The notes: a model not told the origin generated them from the letters alone. A stretch of DNA of 64,000 bases from Cupriavidus consociatus (GCF_017814975.1 NZ_JAGIQA010000001.1:186001-250000); one strand, 5' to 3'. Shown: positions 10,215-21,474, counted from the first letter of the stretch. A program made the numbers and translations.

Positions 10215-11081
10215 ATGAATACCCAAGAGGCGAAGATCGTCCTCGAGACGGCGCTGATCTGCGCGCAGGAGCCTTTGCGCGTCAATGATCTGCGACGGCT
10301 GTTCGCCGACGACGTCGGCGCGGACACCGTCCGCGTGCTGCTGGAGGAACTGCGCCAGGACTGGCGCCCGCGCGGCGTGGAACTTGTGGGGCTGGCCAGC
10401 GGCTGGCGCTTCCAGAGCCGTCCCGAGATGCGCGAATACCTCGACCGCCTGAATCCGGAGAAGCCGCCGAAATACTCGCGCGCCGTGATGGAGACGCTGG
10501 CGATCATCGCTTATCGCCAGCCCGTGACGCGCGGCGATATCGAGGAAATCCGCGGCGTGACGGTCAGCACGGAAGTTATCAAGAAGCTGGAAGACCGCAG
10601 CTGGATCGAGGTGATCGGCCACCGCGACGTGCCAGGGCGGCCGGCCCTGTATGCCACCACCAAGGCCTTCCTGGACGACCTCGGGCTGCGCACGCTGGAC
10701 GAGTTACCGCCGCTCGAGGATGCCCAGGCGCAGGCTCAGGCAACGCTGCTGGACCAGCAGGCCATCGATTTCGAGACGCTGGCGGCAAGCAAGCCTGGTA
10801 ATGCCGATGAAGAGGCGTTTTCCGAGCCGGCCCCGGCTGAGACATCCGCCGCAGGCGAGTCCGAAGGCGCGGACGCCGGCCAGGCATCCGCGGAAGGTGA
10901 AGTCGCCAACGGATTCGACCTGCAGTCGCACCAGCATGGGGCGGAGGAACCGGGTGCTGAAGGCGAAGCAGCCGAACTGGCCAATCCTGCCGATTCCGAT
11001 CCGGACGGGGCACGGGGTGAACTGCCGGAAGACGGCGCCTCGCCGCACCCGAGCGAGCACGACGAACGCGTGCCGAACTGA
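10215..11081 (+). CDS. scpB: Segregation and condensation protein ScpB
   Basis: Subunit of the SMC-ScpAB condensin complex that compacts and separates chromosomes. The family core, two winged-helix domains, covers about residues 1-170, with the typical [20 protein letters not shown] and [19 protein letters not shown] segments. Past residue 175 there is a tail of about 110 residues rich in Ala, Glu and Gly, predicted disordered and acidic, which makes the protein longer than the usual 190-220 residues. It lies 5 bases before rluB. No scpA is seen in the window. Confidence 0.93.
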   Translation: MNTQEAKIVLETALICAQEPLRVNDLRRLFADDVGADTVRVLLEELRQDWRPRGVELVGLASGWRFQSRPEMREYLDRLNPEKPPKYSRAVMETLAIIAYRQPVTRGDIEEIRGVTVSTEVIKKLEDRSWIEVIGHRDVPGRPALYATTKAFLDDLGLRTLDELPPLEDAQAQAQATLLDQQAIDFETLAASKPGNADEEAFSEPAPAETSAAGESEGADAGQASAEGEVANGFDLQSHQHGAEEPGAEGEAAELANPADSDPDGARGELPEDGASPHPSEHDERVPN

Positions 11082-11086
11082 ACAAC

Positions 11087-12961
11087 ATGCAACATCCGAT
11101 AGTGAATACCTTGTCTGATTCCGTTGAGCAAGACACCCGCCACGCGGGCGCACCCGCCGACTCCGGCGCCGCAGAACCCGGATCGGGCAGCGAAGCCGCG
11201 CCCCGCCGCAAGGGGCTGCGCCGAGGGCTCAGGAACCTGGTGGCGTCGCGCCGCCAGGCGACGCAAGATCGCGATGCCGGCCGCGCCGAAGGCGCCGAGC
11301 CCGGCGACGCCGCAGAAGCGGCCGCGGCACCTGCGGCGGCCGGCGGGCGCGGTGCCCAGCGTGGCCGCGGCAAGCGCAAGCCGGCGCAGGGCGAGGGCGG
11401 CCAGGCGCCGCAGGCCCCGGCCGACAAGGCGCCCAGGGCTGAAAGGGCTGAACGGGGCGAGAAGGCCGAAAGAGCCGAGAAGGCAGACAAGGGTGAGCAG
11501 GCGGCCCGCAAGCGCAAGCCGAACCCGCGTGGCGGCAAGTCAGCCGCGCCGGCCGAGGGGCAGGGCGCTGCCGGCCGTCAGCCGCAGGGCCGCCGCAGGG
11601 AGGGTGCCAAGCCGCAGGGCCAGCGCAAGGGCCAGGGCGGCGCCGACAAGGCCGCGGCCAGCAGCGAGGACCTGTTCCGCTTTGTGATTTCCGAGCAGTA
11701 CGACAAGGAAGACACGGTCATCCCGCGCACCAAGGCGAAGCCGGTGCGCGAGCTGTCGGCCGAGGACGACGCCCCGAAACTGCACAAGGTGCTGGCCGAA
11801 GGCGGCCTGGGCTCGCGCCGCGAAATGGAAGAGCTGATCCTGCAGGGCCGGGTCTCGGTCAACGGGCTGCCGGCGCATATCGGCCAGCGCATCCTGCCGG
11901 CCGACCAGGTGCGCGTCAACGGCAAGCTGATCCACCGCAAGGTGTCGACCAAGCCGCCGCGCGTGCTGCTCTACCACAAGCCGGCCGGCGAAATCGTCAG
12001 CCAGTCGGATCCTGAAGGCCGTCCGACCGTGTTCGACAGCCTGCCGCGTATCAAGACCGGCAAGTGGGTCGCCGTTGGCCGGCTGGACTTCAATACGGAA
12101 GGCCTGCTGATCTTCACCACCTCGGGCGATATCGCCAACCGCTTCATGCACCCGCGCTACGGCGTCGAGCGTGAATACGCGGTGCGCACGCTGGGTGAAC
12201 TGGCTGAAGCCGACCGCCAGCGCCTGCTGCACGGCATCAAGCTGGACGACGGCGAGGCCAACTTCCTGCGCATTGCGGACGGCGGTGGGGAGGGCGTCAA
12301 CCAGTGGTACCACGTGGCGCTGACCGAAGGCCGCAACCGCGAAGTGCGGCGCATGTTCGAGGCGGTCGGCCTGACCGTCTCGCGCCTGATCCGTACGCGC
12401 TACGGCCAGTTCCTGCTGCCGCGTGGCCTCAAGCGCGGCCGCTGGCAGGAGGTCGAGCCCAATGACGTCAAGGCGCTGATGACCGCGGTCGGCCTGAAGG
12501 TGCCGGGCAAGGGCGAGCAGCCTGGCAAGGGCGCGACCAAGGTCGGCGGGCGCAAGCAGCGTACCGAAGCCGCGATTGCCGGCATGCCGATGCATACCGG
12601 CATGGACGGCCTGCCGCGCTATGAACAGGGCGGTGCACGGGGCGGCAGCCGCGGCGGCCAGCCGGACCCGATGAAGACGTCGATGGGCTACATCAGTCAT
12701 GGCCCCACGCTATTGACCTCGCACGCGGCCAACCTTGGCGGCGGTCGCGGCACCGGCGCGCGCCAGGCGCGCGGTGGCGGTGGCGCCGGGCTGGGCGGGC
12801 AAGGCAAGGCGCAGCGTCGCGGCGGCGGTGAGCCGAACGGAAACGTCATGCCGAAGGCGGCGAAGGCAGGCGGAAACCGCACCCAGCAGCGCGGCGGCGG
12901 TGGTGGAGGCGGCGGCAATCGCGGAGGTGGCCGCGGGGGCAACCGCGGCGGCAATCGCTGA
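11087..12961 (+). CDS. rluB: 23S rRNA pseudouridine synthase RluB with long disordered tails
   Basis: Isomerises a uridine in helix 80 of 23S rRNA (U2605 in E. coli). An S4 RNA-binding domain lies at about 223-290 ([18 protein letters not shown]) and the RsuA-type catalytic domain at about 295-460, with the catalytic aspartate D334 in [11 protein letters not shown]. The protein has 624 residues against roughly 290 in E. coli. The surplus is an Arg/Lys/Ala/Gly-rich N-terminal region of about 200 residues and a Gly/Arg-rich C-terminal tail of RGG-like repeats. Both tails look like RNA-binding, unstructured extensions. Confidence 0.93.
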   Translation: MQHPIVNTLSDSVEQDTRHAGAPADSGAAEPGSGSEAAPRRKGLRRGLRNLVASRRQATQDRDAGRAEGAEPGDAAEAAAAPAAAGGRGAQRGRGKRKPAQGEGGQAPQAPADKAPRAERAERGEKAERAEKADKGEQAARKRKPNPRGGKSAAPAEGQGAAGRQPQGRRREGAKPQGQRKGQGGADKAAASSEDLFRFVISEQYDKEDTVIPRTKAKPVRELSAEDDAPKLHKVLAEGGLGSRREMEELILQGRVSVNGLPAHIGQRILPADQVRVNGKLIHRKVSTKPPRVLLYHKPAGEIVSQSDPEGRPTVFDSLPRIKTGKWVAVGRLDFNTEGLLIFTTSGDIANRFMHPRYGVEREYAVRTLGELAEADRQRLLHGIKLDDGEANFLRIADGGGEGVNQWYHVALTEGRNREVRRMFEAVGLTVSRLIRTRYGQFLLPRGLKRGRWQEVEPNDVKALMTAVGLKVPGKGEQPGKGATKVGGRKQRTEAAIAGMPMHTGMDGLPRYEQGGARGGSRGGQPDPMKTSMGYISHGPTLLTSHAANLGGGRGTGARQARGGGGAGLGGQGKAQRRGGGEPNGNVMPKAAKAGGNRTQQRGGGGGGGGNRGGGRGGNRGGNR

Positions 12962-13032
12962 GTGCCGGATGCCGCGCACGGCGGGGTGAAGACCCGCCGG
13001 CGCGGCGCGTAATCTGCGAGTATGTCTGGCTT

Positions 13033-13061
13033 TTGCCTTTTCGACATAATCCGCGTATAAT
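13033..13061 (+). promoter_or_regulatory. Sigma-70 promoter for the rimP-nusA-infB operon
   Basis: TTGCCT (13033-13038), a 17-base spacer and a perfect TATAAT (13056-13061) lie about 200 bases before the rimP start in the gap after rluB. Transcription should begin near 13068, giving a leader of about 195 bases that contains the attenuator-like hairpin below. Confidence 0.7.
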
Positions 13062-13105
13062 TCAAGTCTATTCAAAAAGCCATCCTCGCCGAGGGTGGGC
13101 GAATG

Positions 13106-13130
13106 ATGGGCATTGCGCCCATTTTTTTTT
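13106..13130 (+). terminator. Attenuator-like terminator in the rimP leader
   Basis: ATGGGC and GCCCAT pair around an ATTGC loop and are followed by nine T residues (13122-13130). The structure sits after the rimP promoter and 133 bases before the rimP start, so it would stop transcription inside the leader unless antiterminated. A conserved rimP leader RNA is known in proteobacteria; whether this is the same element is inferred from position. Confidence 0.65.
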
Positions 13131-13262
13131 GGTTCGCCCGAATTCGGTCCCGCGCCCCGGCGCGTGCGGGATGGCGGACAGGCAGCACTGCAGCAGGGTC
13201 GTCCCGGACGGCAGCGGCGGGTTTGCCTGCCACGGTGTTGATGGCCATTACTCGGGATAACA

Positions 13263-13751
13263 GTGCATCTGGCAGATTTGATCGAAACCACCCTTAACGG
13301 CATGGGATACGAGCTGGTTGAGCTCGAGCGTGCCCCGGCCGGATTGTTGCGTGTCTATATCGATCAGCCTGAAACCGGCATCGCCATCGAGGATTGTGAA
13401 AAGGTGAGCCGCCAGCTCACCCACGTGTTCACGGTCGAGAACGTCGACTACGAACGCCTCGAGGTCTCGTCGCCCGGACTGGACCGGCCGCTGAAGAAGC
13501 TGGCCGACTACGTCCGCTTTGCCGGCGCCGAGGCGCGCGTGACGCTGCGCCTGCCGGTGAACGGGCAAAAGAACTTCACGGGCATCCTGCGCGAACCGGC
13601 CGGCGAGGCGGGCGCGGAGAAGGTCGGCCTGGAGTTCGAGGGCAAGGATGGCCCGGCACTGCTGGAATTTGCCGTATCCGATGTCGACAAGGCACGCCTG
13701 GTGCCGGTATTCGACTTCAAAGGAAATCAAAGAAAAGGGAACAAGCAATGA
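13263..13751 (+). CDS. rimP: Ribosome maturation factor RimP
   Basis: Assists 30S subunit maturation. The 162-residue protein begins at GTG ([20 protein letters not shown]) and has the alpha/beta N-terminal domain (about 1-80) and the Sm-like C-terminal domain. The motif [10 protein letters not shown] near residues 70-79 is characteristic. Its stop overlaps the nusA ATG, so the two are translationally coupled. Confidence 0.95.
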   Translation: MHLADLIETTLNGMGYELVELERAPAGLLRVYIDQPETGIAIEDCEKVSRQLTHVFTVENVDYERLEVSSPGLDRPLKKLADYVRFAGAEARVTLRLPVNGQKNFTGILREPAGEAGAEKVGLEFEGKDGPALLEFAVSDVDKARLVPVFDFKGNQRKGNKQ

Positions 13752-15223
13752 GCCGCGAAGTTCTGTTGCTCGTCGATGCGCTTGCGCGTGAGAAGAACGT
13801 CGACAAGGATGTGGTATTCGGTGCCCTGGAGGCGGCGCTCGCCTCGGCCACCAAGAAGCGTTTCGAAGAAGACGTGGATATCCGGGTCGCGATCGATCGC
13901 GAGTCGGGCGAGCATGAAACCTTCCGGCGCTGGCTGGTGGTTCCCGACGAGCAGGGCCTGCAGGAGCCGGACAAGCAAATCCTTCTGTTCGAAGCCCGCG
14001 ATGAGAACCCCAGCCTGGAGCTTGGCGACTACATCGAGCAGCAGATCGAGTCGGTCGAGTTCGGCCGTATCGGCGCGCAGGCCGCCAAGCAGGTGATCCT
14101 GCAGCGCATCCGCGACGCCGAGCGCGAGCAGATCCTGAACGACTATCTCGATCGCGGCGAAAAGATCATGACTGGCACGGTCAAGCGCGCCGACAAGAAG
14201 GGCCTGATCGTGGAATCCGGCCGCGTGGAAGCGCTGCTGGCCCGCGACCAGATCATCCCGAAGGAAAACCTGCGCACCGGCGACCGTGTGCGCGCCTATA
14301 TCCTGAACGTGGATCGCGCCGCGCGCGGCCCGCAGATCGAGCTGTCGCGCACCGCCCCCGAGTTCCTGATCAAGCTCTTCGAAAACGAAGTGCCGGAAAT
14401 GGAGCAGGGCCTGCTGGAAATCAAGGCCGCCGCGCGTGATCCGGGCGTGCGTGCCAAGATCGCGGTGGTGGCGCATGACAAGCGCATCGACCCGATCGGC
14501 ACCTGCGTTGGCGTGCGCGGTACGCGCGTGACCGCGGTGCGCAACGAGATCGGCGGCGAGGCCGTGGATATCGTGCTGTGGTCGGAAGACCCGGCGCAGT
14601 TTGTGATCGGCGCACTGGCACCTGCGCAGGTGCAGTCGATCGTGGTCGATGAAGAGAAGCACAGCATGGACGTGGTGGTCGACGAGGAAAATCTCGCCGT
14701 CGCCATCGGCCGCAGTGGCCAGAACGTACGCCTGGCGTCCGAACTGACCGGCTGGCAGATCAACATCATGACGCAGGAAGAATCGGCGCAGAAGCAGGCC
14801 GAAGAGAGCGATGTCGTGCGCAAGTTGTTCATGTCCAAGCTGGACGTGGATGAGGAAGTGGCAGACATCCTGATCGAGGAAGGCTTCTCCACGCTGGAAG
14901 AAGTGGCCTATGTCCCCATCAGTGAAATGATGGAGATCGAGGCCTTTGACGAAGACACCGTCAACGAGCTGCGCAACCGCGCGCGTGATGCGCTCCTGAC
15001 GATGGAACTGGCCCGGGAAGAAAAGGTGGAAGAGGTGTCGCAGGATCTGCGATCGCTCGACGGCCTGAACCCGGAACTGATCGGCAAGCTGGCCGAAGGT
15101 GATATCCACACGCGTGACGACCTGGCCGAACTGGCCGTCGACGAACTGGTCGACATGACGGGCGTCACCGAGGAAGAAGCCAAGGCGCTGATCATGAAAG
15201 CACGGGAACATTGGTTCAACTGA
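13748..15223 (+). CDS. nusA: Transcription termination/antitermination factor NusA
   Basis: RNA polymerase-binding elongation factor. The 491 residues follow the standard order: N-terminal domain (about 1-130), S1 domain (about 135-200), KH1 and KH2 (about 230-345, with [18 protein letters not shown] and [16 protein letters not shown]), then two acidic repeats (about 365-491, [10 protein letters not shown] and [15 protein letters not shown]) as in E. coli. The ATG overlaps the rimP stop. Confidence 0.97.
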   Translation: MSREVLLLVDALAREKNVDKDVVFGALEAALASATKKRFEEDVDIRVAIDRESGEHETFRRWLVVPDEQGLQEPDKQILLFEARDENPSLELGDYIEQQIESVEFGRIGAQAAKQVILQRIRDAEREQILNDYLDRGEKIMTGTVKRADKKGLIVESGRVEALLARDQIIPKENLRTGDRVRAYILNVDRAARGPQIELSRTAPEFLIKLFENEVPEMEQGLLEIKAAARDPGVRAKIAVVAHDKRIDPIGTCVGVRGTRVTAVRNEIGGEAVDIVLWSEDPAQFVIGALAPAQVQSIVVDEEKHSMDVVVDEENLAVAIGRSGQNVRLASELTGWQINIMTQEESAQKQAEESDVVRKLFMSKLDVDEEVADILIEEGFSTLEEVAYVPISEMMEIEAFDEDTVNELRNRARDALLTMELAREEKVEEVSQDLRSLDGLNPELIGKLAEGDIHTRDDLAELAVDELVDMTGVTEEEAKALIMKAREHWFN

Positions 15224-15313
15224 GGGACACGGCCGGGCTGCCGACACCAGCCCGGGCGCGCTTTCCGCATACGATTTGTCCCGACGAAGACACCAAGCAT
15301 TGAAAGGGTTTGA

Positions 15314-18205
15314 ATGGCAAGCACAACAGTTGCCCAACTGGCCGCAGAACTGAGTCGCAGCGCAGCTGCCCTGCTGGAACAATTGCAGGCGGCTGGGGTG
15401 GGCAAAGCTGCGCCAGAAGACATCATCACGGAATCGGATAAGACCAGGCTGCTGGACTATCTGAAGCGCTCGCACGGCCAGGCCGACGACAGCGCCCGCA
15501 AGAAGATTACGCTGACCAAGCGCGAGACCTCGGAGATCCGCCAGTCGGATGGCACCGGCAAGACTCGCACCGTCCAGGTTGAAGTGCGCAAGAAGCGCGT
15601 GCTGATCAAGCGCGACGAGGCCCAGCCTGATGTCCACGCGGACGCCGCCGAAGGGCATGCAGCGGCCGCGGCCGAGGCTGCCGAACAGGCACGCCGCGAC
15701 GAGGAAGAACGCCGCCAGGCCGAGCAGCTGGCGCGCCAGGAAGCCGAAGCCAAGGCCGCCCGCGAGGCCGCCGAGCGCGAGGAAGCCGAGCGCCGCGCCC
15801 AGCAGGAAGCCCTGGAAGCGGAGCAGCGCCGCCAGGCCGAACTCGCCGCCAAGAAGGCGGAGGAAGAGGCTGCCGCGTCGCGCGCCGTGACCGAGGCCGC
15901 CGAGGACTCCTCGCGCAAGAAGGCCGAGGACGAGAAGGCCCGCGTTGCCGCTGAACGCGCCGAGGCGCAGAAGGCTGCGGACGAGGCCAAGGCCGCTGCC
16001 GACAAGGCCCGCGCCGAGCAGGAAGTCGCTGCGCGCAAGCGCCGCGAGGCTGCCGAAGCCGAGGCTCGTGCGATCCAGCAGATGCTGAACGCACCTCCGC
16101 GCGTGCTGAAGGCGCCGTCCGAGCGCAAGGCTGAAGAAAAGAAGGCCGAGCAGACCGGTACGCTGCACAAACCGGTGAAGCCGGCCGGTGCGACCACGGA
16201 AGCGAAGAAGGACGACAAGAAGCCGGCCACCACGACCACGACCACGGCAACCGCCGACAAGAAGGGCAAGGTCGTGAAGGCAGGCTGGCAGGACGACAGC
16301 AGCCGCAAGAAGGGCAGCGGCCTGAAGACGCGCGGCGATTCGTCGGGCGGCGTGGGCGGCTGGCGCGGTGGCCCGCGTGGCCGTGGCGGCAGGCAGCAGC
16401 AGCACGACGACAGCCGCAGCAGCTTCCAGGCGCCGACCGAGCCGGTGGTGCGTGACGTGCATGTGCCTGAAACCGTCTCCGTGGCCGATCTCGCGCACAA
16501 GATGGCGGTGAAGGCGTCCGAGGTCATCAAGCAGATGATGAAGCTCGGCCAGATGGTGACCATCAACCAGGTGCTGGACCAGGAAACCGCCATGATCGTG
16601 GTGGAAGAAATGGGCCACAAGGCGTTCGCCGCCAAGCTGGACGATCCGGAAGCGCTGCTGGTGGTGGACGGTGAAGAACACACCGACGCCGAACAGCTGC
16701 CGCGTCCGCCGGTGGTGACCGTGATGGGTCACGTCGACCACGGCAAGACCTCGCTGCTGGACTACATCCGCCGCACCAAGGTTGCCGCGGGCGAAGCCGG
16801 CGGCATTACGCAGCACATCGGTGCCTACCACGTGGAAACCGACCGCGGCGTGATTACCTTCCTGGACACCCCGGGTCACGAGGCCTTCACGGCCATGCGT
16901 GCCCGCGGTGCCAAGGCGACCGACATCGTGATCCTGGTGGTCGCGGCCGACGACGGCGTGATGCCGCAGACCAAGGAAGCGATTGCGCACGCCAAGGCTG
17001 CCAGCGTGCCCATCGTGGTGGCGATCAACAAGATCGACAAGCCCGAAGCCAACCCGGACCGCGTCAAGCAGGAACTGGTGGCCGAGCAGGTGGTGCCGGA
17101 AGAGTACGGCGGCGATTCGCCGTTCGTGCCGGTGTCGGCCAAGGCCGGCACGGGTATCGAAGAACTGCTGGAGCAGGTCTCGCTGCAGGCCGAAATCCTG
17201 GAACTGAAGGCGCCGGTCGACGCCCCGGCCAAGGGCTTGGTGGTGGAAGCCCAGCTCGACAAGGGCAAGGGCCCGATCGCTACCATCCTGGTCAGCAGCG
17301 GCACGCTCAAGCGTGGCGACGTGGTCCTGGCCGGCAGCGCCTACGGCCGCGTGCGTGCCATGCTGGACGAGAACGGCAAGCCGACCAAGGAAGCTGGTCC
17401 GTCGATCCCGGTGGAAATCCAGGGTCTGTCGGAAGTGCCGGCCGCCGGTGAGGAAGTGCTGGTGCTGCCGGACGAGCGCAAGGCGCGCGAAATCGCGCTG
17501 TTCCGCCAGGGCAAGTTCCGCGACGTGAAGCTGGCCAAGCAACAGGCGGCCAAGCTGGAGAACATGCTCGAGCAGATGACGGAAGGCGAAGTGCAGACGC
17601 TGCCGCTGATCGTCAAGGCCGACGTGCAGGGTTCGCAGGAAGCGCTGGTGCAGTCGCTGCAGAAGCTGTCGACCGCGGAAGTGCGCGTGCAGATCGTGCA
17701 CGGCGGCGTGGGTGGCATCTCCGAGTCCGACGTCAACCTGGCGACGGCATCGAAGGCGGTCATCATCGGCTTCAACGTGCGTGCCGATGCTGGTGCGCGC
17801 AAGCTGGCCGAGCACAACGGCATCGATATCCGCTACTACAACATCATTTACGATGCGGTAGACGAGATCAAGGCGGCGATGTCCGGCATGCTGGCGCCGG
17901 AGAAGCGCGAGACCACGACCGGCACGGTCGAGGTGCGCCAGGTATTCCGCGTGCCGAAGGTCGGCGCGGTGGCGGGTTGCATGGTCACCGATGGCGTGGT
18001 CAAGCGCTCCTCGCTGGTGCGCGTGCTGCGCAACAACGTGGTCATCTTCAGCGGCGAGCTCGATTCGCTGAAGCGCTTCAAGGACGATGTCAAGGAAGTG
18101 AAGCAAGGCTTCGAGTGCGGTCTGTCGATCAAGAACTTCAACGATGTTCAGGAAGGCGACCTGCTTGAGGTGTACGAAATCACCGAGGTGGCGCGTACGC
18201 TGTAA
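15314..18205 (+). CDS. infB: Translation initiation factor IF-2
   Basis: GTPase that places initiator tRNA on the ribosome. It has 963 residues. A short N-terminal IF2_N domain (about 1-50) is followed by a highly charged Ala/Glu/Lys/Arg-rich helical linker (about 100-290) and a Gly/Arg-rich stretch (about 320-370), then a second IF2_N domain. The G domain has GHVDHGKT (472-479), DTPGHEAF and NKID (572-575). Domains II to IV occupy the C-terminal third. Internal starts producing shorter IF-2 forms are known in E. coli; none was located here. Confidence 0.97.
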   Translation: MASTTVAQLAAELSRSAAALLEQLQAAGVGKAAPEDIITESDKTRLLDYLKRSHGQADDSARKKITLTKRETSEIRQSDGTGKTRTVQVEVRKKRVLIKRDEAQPDVHADAAEGHAAAAAEAAEQARRDEEERRQAEQLARQEAEAKAAREAAEREEAERRAQQEALEAEQRRQAELAAKKAEEEAAASRAVTEAAEDSSRKKAEDEKARVAAERAEAQKAADEAKAAADKARAEQEVAARKRREAAEAEARAIQQMLNAPPRVLKAPSERKAEEKKAEQTGTLHKPVKPAGATTEAKKDDKKPATTTTTTATADKKGKVVKAGWQDDSSRKKGSGLKTRGDSSGGVGGWRGGPRGRGGRQQQHDDSRSSFQAPTEPVVRDVHVPETVSVADLAHKMAVKASEVIKQMMKLGQMVTINQVLDQETAMIVVEEMGHKAFAAKLDDPEALLVVDGEEHTDAEQLPRPPVVTVMGHVDHGKTSLLDYIRRTKVAAGEAGGITQHIGAYHVETDRGVITFLDTPGHEAFTAMRARGAKATDIVILVVAADDGVMPQTKEAIAHAKAASVPIVVAINKIDKPEANPDRVKQELVAEQVVPEEYGGDSPFVPVSAKAGTGIEELLEQVSLQAEILELKAPVDAPAKGLVVEAQLDKGKGPIATILVSSGTLKRGDVVLAGSAYGRVRAMLDENGKPTKEAGPSIPVEIQGLSEVPAAGEEVLVLPDERKAREIALFRQGKFRDVKLAKQQAAKLENMLEQMTEGEVQTLPLIVKADVQGSQEALVQSLQKLSTAEVRVQIVHGGVGGISESDVNLATASKAVIIGFNVRADAGARKLAEHNGIDIRYYNIIYDAVDEIKAAMSGMLAPEKRETTTGTVEVRQVFRVPKVGAVAGCMVTDGVVKRSSLVRVLRNNVVIFSGELDSLKRFKDDVKEVKQGFECGLSIKNFNDVQEGDLLEVYEITEVARTL

Positions 18206-18216
18206 GGCGTCGCAAG

Positions 18217-18242
18217 CAACGGCAGGCTTCGGCCTGCCGTTG
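18217..18242 (+). terminator. Strong intra-operon hairpin between infB and rbfA
   Basis: CAACGGCAGGC and GCCTGCCGTTG form a perfect 11-bp stem with a TTCG tetraloop 11 bases after the infB stop. There is no T tract, so it is probably an mRNA stability or processing element, or a leaky terminator setting the infB to rbfA ratio. Confidence 0.5.
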
Positions 18243-18265
18243 TCATCTCAGCAGAACAGTATTGA

Positions 18266-18634
18266 ATGGCCAAGAAAGGCAATATCTCCTCCCGCAACCT
18301 CCGCATCTCCGACCAGATCCAGAAGGACCTGGCCGAGATGATCCAGCGCGAGCTGCGCGACCCGCGCCTGGGCCTGGTCACGCTGCAGTCGGTCACGCTG
18401 ACGCCGGACTATGCCCACGCCAAGGTGCACTTCACCGTGCTGGGTGCCGAGCCGGCGACGGCCGAAGCCATCCTCAACGAGAAGGCCGGCTTCCTGCACT
18501 CGCTGCTGTACAAGCGCCTGCACATCCACACCGTGCCGACGCTGCGTTTCCTGCACGACACCTCGGTCGAACACGCGATCGAGATGTCCAAGCTGATCAA
18601 CGAAGCGAACGCCACGCGTTCGAAAGACGACTGA
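18266..18634 (+). CDS. rbfA: 30S ribosome-binding factor RbfA
   Basis: A 122-residue KH-fold protein for late 16S rRNA maturation and cold adaptation. It begins [19 protein letters not shown] and keeps the family segments [20 protein letters not shown] and [14 protein letters not shown]. It is the fourth gene of the rimP operon. Confidence 0.96.
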   Translation: MAKKGNISSRNLRISDQIQKDLAEMIQRELRDPRLGLVTLQSVTLTPDYAHAKVHFTVLGAEPATAEAILNEKAGFLHSLLYKRLHIHTVPTLRFLHDTSVEHAIEMSKLINEANATRSKDD

Positions 18635-18719
18635 GCCGGTGCCCGTGCCGCCAGGCATGGGCAACGCGTCCCGCAGGGCCGCACGCCGCGCCGCATCAGC
18701 GTCGCTCCTGTTTCCTCCG

Positions 18720-19676
18720 ATGACCGAATCCAACGCCGCTCGTCCGCCGCGCCAGCCGCGCCGCGACGTCCATGGTGTGCTGCTGCTCGACAAGCCGCTG
18801 GGCCTGTCGTCCAACGATGCGCTGGTGCGCGCCAAGCGCCTGCTGCGCGCCAACAAGGCCGGGCATACCGGCACGCTCGACCCGCTCGCCACCGGCTTGC
18901 TGCCGCTGTGCTTCGGCGAGGCCACCAAGTTCTCGCAGGACCTGCTGGAAGCGGACAAGACCTATGACGCCGTGGTGCGGCTGGGTGCGCGCTCCAGTAC
19001 CGGCGATGCCGAGGGCGAATTGCTCGATATCCGTGAGGTGACCTGCGATCGCGCCGCGTTGGAGCAGGCGCTGGCGCGCTTTACCGGCGAGATCGAACAG
19101 GTGCCGCCGATGCATTCGGCGCTGAAGAAGGATGGCCGCCCGCTGTACGAGTACGCGCGCGCTGGGCAGACGGTCGAGCGCGCCGCGCGCCGCGTCACCA
19201 TCCACGCGATCGAACTGCTGGATTGCGCGCTGCCCCCGGCGTTCACCACGGCTGCGTTCACCATGCGCGTGACCTGCAGCAAGGGAACCTACATCCGCAC
19301 GCTGGCCGAGGATATCGGCGAGGTGCTGGGCTGCGGCGCCCACCTGACCGGGCTGCGCCGCATCGCCGTGGGCGACCTGACGCTGGACGGTGCGGTGACG
19401 CTCGAGCAGATCGAGCAACAGGACGATGCCGCGCGGCCAGGCATGCTGGCCCCGGTCGACGCCTTGCTGCAGAAAAGCCCACCCGTGACTCTGGACGAAG
19501 CTGCCGCTTCGCGATTCCTGCAGGGACAGCGCATTGCGCGCCGCGACCTCCCCGATGGCACCGATATCGCGGAAGGCGTGCTGGCGCGCGTCTATGCCGG
19601 CGCGCCGGTGCGCCTGCTCGGCGTCGCTCGCATGCGCGAGGGCGCTTTGCGGCCGGAGCGGCTGGTCAAGCTGTAG
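18720..19676 (+). CDS. truB: tRNA pseudouridine(55) synthase TruB
   Basis: Makes pseudouridine 55 in the T-loop of tRNA. With the ATG at 18720 (MTESNAARPPRQ) it has 318 residues, and the catalytic aspartate is D54 in GHTGTLDPLATGLL. KPLGLSSNDALVRAK and CSKGTYIRTLAEDIGE are further family motifs, and a C-terminal PUA-like domain follows. The frame is open to a GTG at 18639, but the extra 27 residues lack family similarity. Last gene of the operon and convergent with the next gene. Confidence 0.94.
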   Translation: MTESNAARPPRQPRRDVHGVLLLDKPLGLSSNDALVRAKRLLRANKAGHTGTLDPLATGLLPLCFGEATKFSQDLLEADKTYDAVVRLGARSSTGDAEGELLDIREVTCDRAALEQALARFTGEIEQVPPMHSALKKDGRPLYEYARAGQTVERAARRVTIHAIELLDCALPPAFTTAAFTMRVTCSKGTYIRTLAEDIGEVLGCGAHLTGLRRIAVGDLTLDGAVTLEQIEQQDDAARPGMLAPVDALLQKSPPVTLDEAAASRFLQGQRIARRDLPDGTDIAEGVLARVYAGAPVRLLGVARMREGALRPERLVKL

Positions 19677-19700
19677 GCGCCGCTCCTTGCCGGTCGCGGA

Positions 19701-20693
19701 TCAGTCGAGCGTGATTTTCGCCGCCTTGGTCACATCGGCCCACATCTTGCGGTCCTGTGCCAGGAATCCGGCGAAATGCTCCGGCGTGTCGCCGACCGGC
19801 TCGGAGCCGAATTCCGCCATCTTCTTCTTCACTTCCGGATTCGCCAGCGCCTTCACCAGTGCCTGGTTGTAGCGGGCGACGATCGGCTTGGGCAGGTCTT
19901 TCGGGCCGAAGATCCCTTGCCAGGTCGGCATGTTGAAATCCTTCAGGCCGCTCTCGGCCAGCGTCGGCACGTCGGGCAACAGCGGCGAGCGCTTGCTGCC
20001 GGTGACGGCGATGGCGCGGACCTTGCCGGACTTGGCCAGCTGTGCCGCCGTGGTGATGTTGTCGACGGTCATGGCGATATGGCCGCCCATCAGGTCGGTA
20101 ATCACCGGCGTGGCGCCCTTGTACGGCGCGTGGACCATATCGACGCCTAAGCGATGCAGCATGGTCTCGGCGATCAGGTGGTTGGACGTGCCGACACCCG
20201 CGGTGCCATAGGTGACCTGTGGCGTCTTTTTCACGTACGCGGAGAAATCTGCCATCGATTTGATTGGCAGAGCCGGGTTGATGATGACGACGTTGGGCTG
20301 CGTCGCCAGCATGGCGATCGGCGTAAAGTCATCCGCCTTGTACGGCGTGCCCTTCGGGTTGAGCACATGCGTCACCGCCATCGCACCGGCCGCGCCCATG
20401 CCGATGGTATAGCCGTCGGCCGGCGCCTTGGCCAGCTTGTCGGCGGCGATATTGCCGCCCGCGCCCGGCACGTTTTCCACCACCACCGGCACGCCGAGGC
20501 TTTCGGACAGCGGTCCCTGCACCAGCCGCGCCAGCAGGTCGGCGGACCCACCCGGCGCGAAGCCGACCAGCAACCGCACCGGCTTCGACGGCTTCCACTC
20601 CTGCGCATGCGCGCCCGTGGCCGCTACCGCGCCCAGGCTCATGCACACCATGCCGCGCAGCAGCGGCCCCATCCACTTCGCCACCTTTTCCAT
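19701..20693 (-). CDS. Bug-family tripartite tricarboxylate transporter substrate-binding protein
   Basis: Periplasmic solute receptor of 330 residues with a signal peptide ending near AHA-QEW (about residue 31). Family segments are RLLVGFAPGGSADLLARL, VVVENVPGAGGNIAADKLA and GIFGPKDLPKP. The ligand cannot be predicted. The ATG at 20693 is preceded by GGAAG; a GTG four codons upstream is possible. It is the last gene of a minus-strand set with AroM, DUF1177, PepE and IclR proteins. No TctA/TctB membrane genes are nearby, as is common for Bug proteins in this order. Confidence 0.88.
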   Translation of the reverse strand: MEKVAKWMGPLLRGMVCMSLGAVAATGAHAQEWKPSKPVRLLVGFAPGGSADLLARLVQGPLSESLGVPVVVENVPGAGGNIAADKLAKAPADGYTIGMGAAGAMAVTHVLNPKGTPYKADDFTPIAMLATQPNVVIINPALPIKSMADFSAYVKKTPQVTYGTAGVGTSNHLIAETMLHRLGVDMVHAPYKGATPVITDLMGGHIAMTVDNITTAAQLAKSGKVRAIAVTGSKRSPLLPDVPTLAESGLKDFNMPTWQGIFGPKDLPKPIVARYNQALVKALANPEVKKKMAEFGSEPVGDTPEHFAGFLAQDRKMWADVTKAAKITLD

Positions 20694-20760
20694 CGTTACT
20701 TCCACTCCAGCAGTGTCACAGGCAATCTGTCAGCGGGCTTGCCCTTACCCGTAAGCAGCA

Positions 20761-21474
20761 TCACAGGCCGTGCCGGTTGCGGCCATGCAGCACCTGGCCG
20801 AGCAGCGTGGCCACCATCCGGTTCGAGAGCAGCACCGGCGCTCCGGCATGGCGCGCGACTTCGGCGCGCATCGCCTCGGTGTAGCCCATGCAATGCATCA
20901 CCACCAGGTCGCAGCCGCGCAGCGTCTCGCCGGCCTGCGCGAAGCGGCCGGTGCCGGTGTTGGTGTCGGTATAAGGCGAGGCATGCGTAACGCGCAGTTC
21001 GCACGTCACCGGCTCGATCAGATGAAAACTGCCGACCTGGCCTTCCAGGGGCAGCACGATGCCGAGCCGCTTGCATCCCCGTGCGAGCGCGACGGTCAGG
21101 TGATCCACCACCTGCTGCGGCTCGATCACCAGCGTGCGCATCGCCGGCAGCGCGGTGCCTGTGCATAGCGGCACCAGTGCGTCGAAGCGGCCATCGTCCA
21201 GCGATGCCATCAGCCGCGCCAGCATGGCCTCGGCCACCGGCTTGCCCATCACCGCCTGCGAGCCGTCCCGCAGGCGGCTGGCGAAGCGGTATTCGTCGCC
21301 GGCCGGGGCGAGCGCGGCGATTGCGTTCGCGTCGAGGCCATCGAGGATGCCGAATTCTTCCGCCGCCACCGGCAGGCCCAGGTCGGCCAGCATCTGCGGC
21401 ACCACGTCGGTCCGCGGCGCCTGGCCGATGGTGACGAACGCCACGCGCGGCAGCCGTTCGGCCGTGGCAGTCAT
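20761..21474 (-). CDS. AroM family protein
   Basis: A 237-residue soluble protein of the AroM family, whose biochemical role is not established. It begins MTATAERLPRVAFVTIGQAP and has GLDANAIAALAP and the late segment VVMHCMGYTEAMRAEVA, typical of the family and reminiscent of Asp/Glu racemase-like folds. Its ATG overlaps the stop of the DUF1177 gene (ATGA), which fixes the start and shows coupling. The E. coli name reflects location near aro genes; nothing here points to aromatic biosynthesis. Confidence 0.82.
   Translation of the reverse strand: MTATAERLPRVAFVTIGQAPRTDVVPQMLADLGLPVAAEEFGILDGLDANAIAALAPAGDEYRFASRLRDGSQAVMGKPVAEAMLARLMASLDDGRFDALVPLCTGTALPAMRTLVIEPQQVVDHLTVALARGCKRLGIVLPLEGQVGSFHLIEPVTCELRVTHASPYTDTNTGTGRFAQAGETLRGCDLVVMHCMGYTEAMRAEVARHAGAPVLLSNRMVATLLGQVLHGRNRHGL

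Noticed and set aside
13727..18106. Very long open frame on the minus strand across nusA and infB
   Set aside because: It is a mirror of high-GC codon bias opposite two certain genes; its His/Arg/Leu-rich translation has no family motif.
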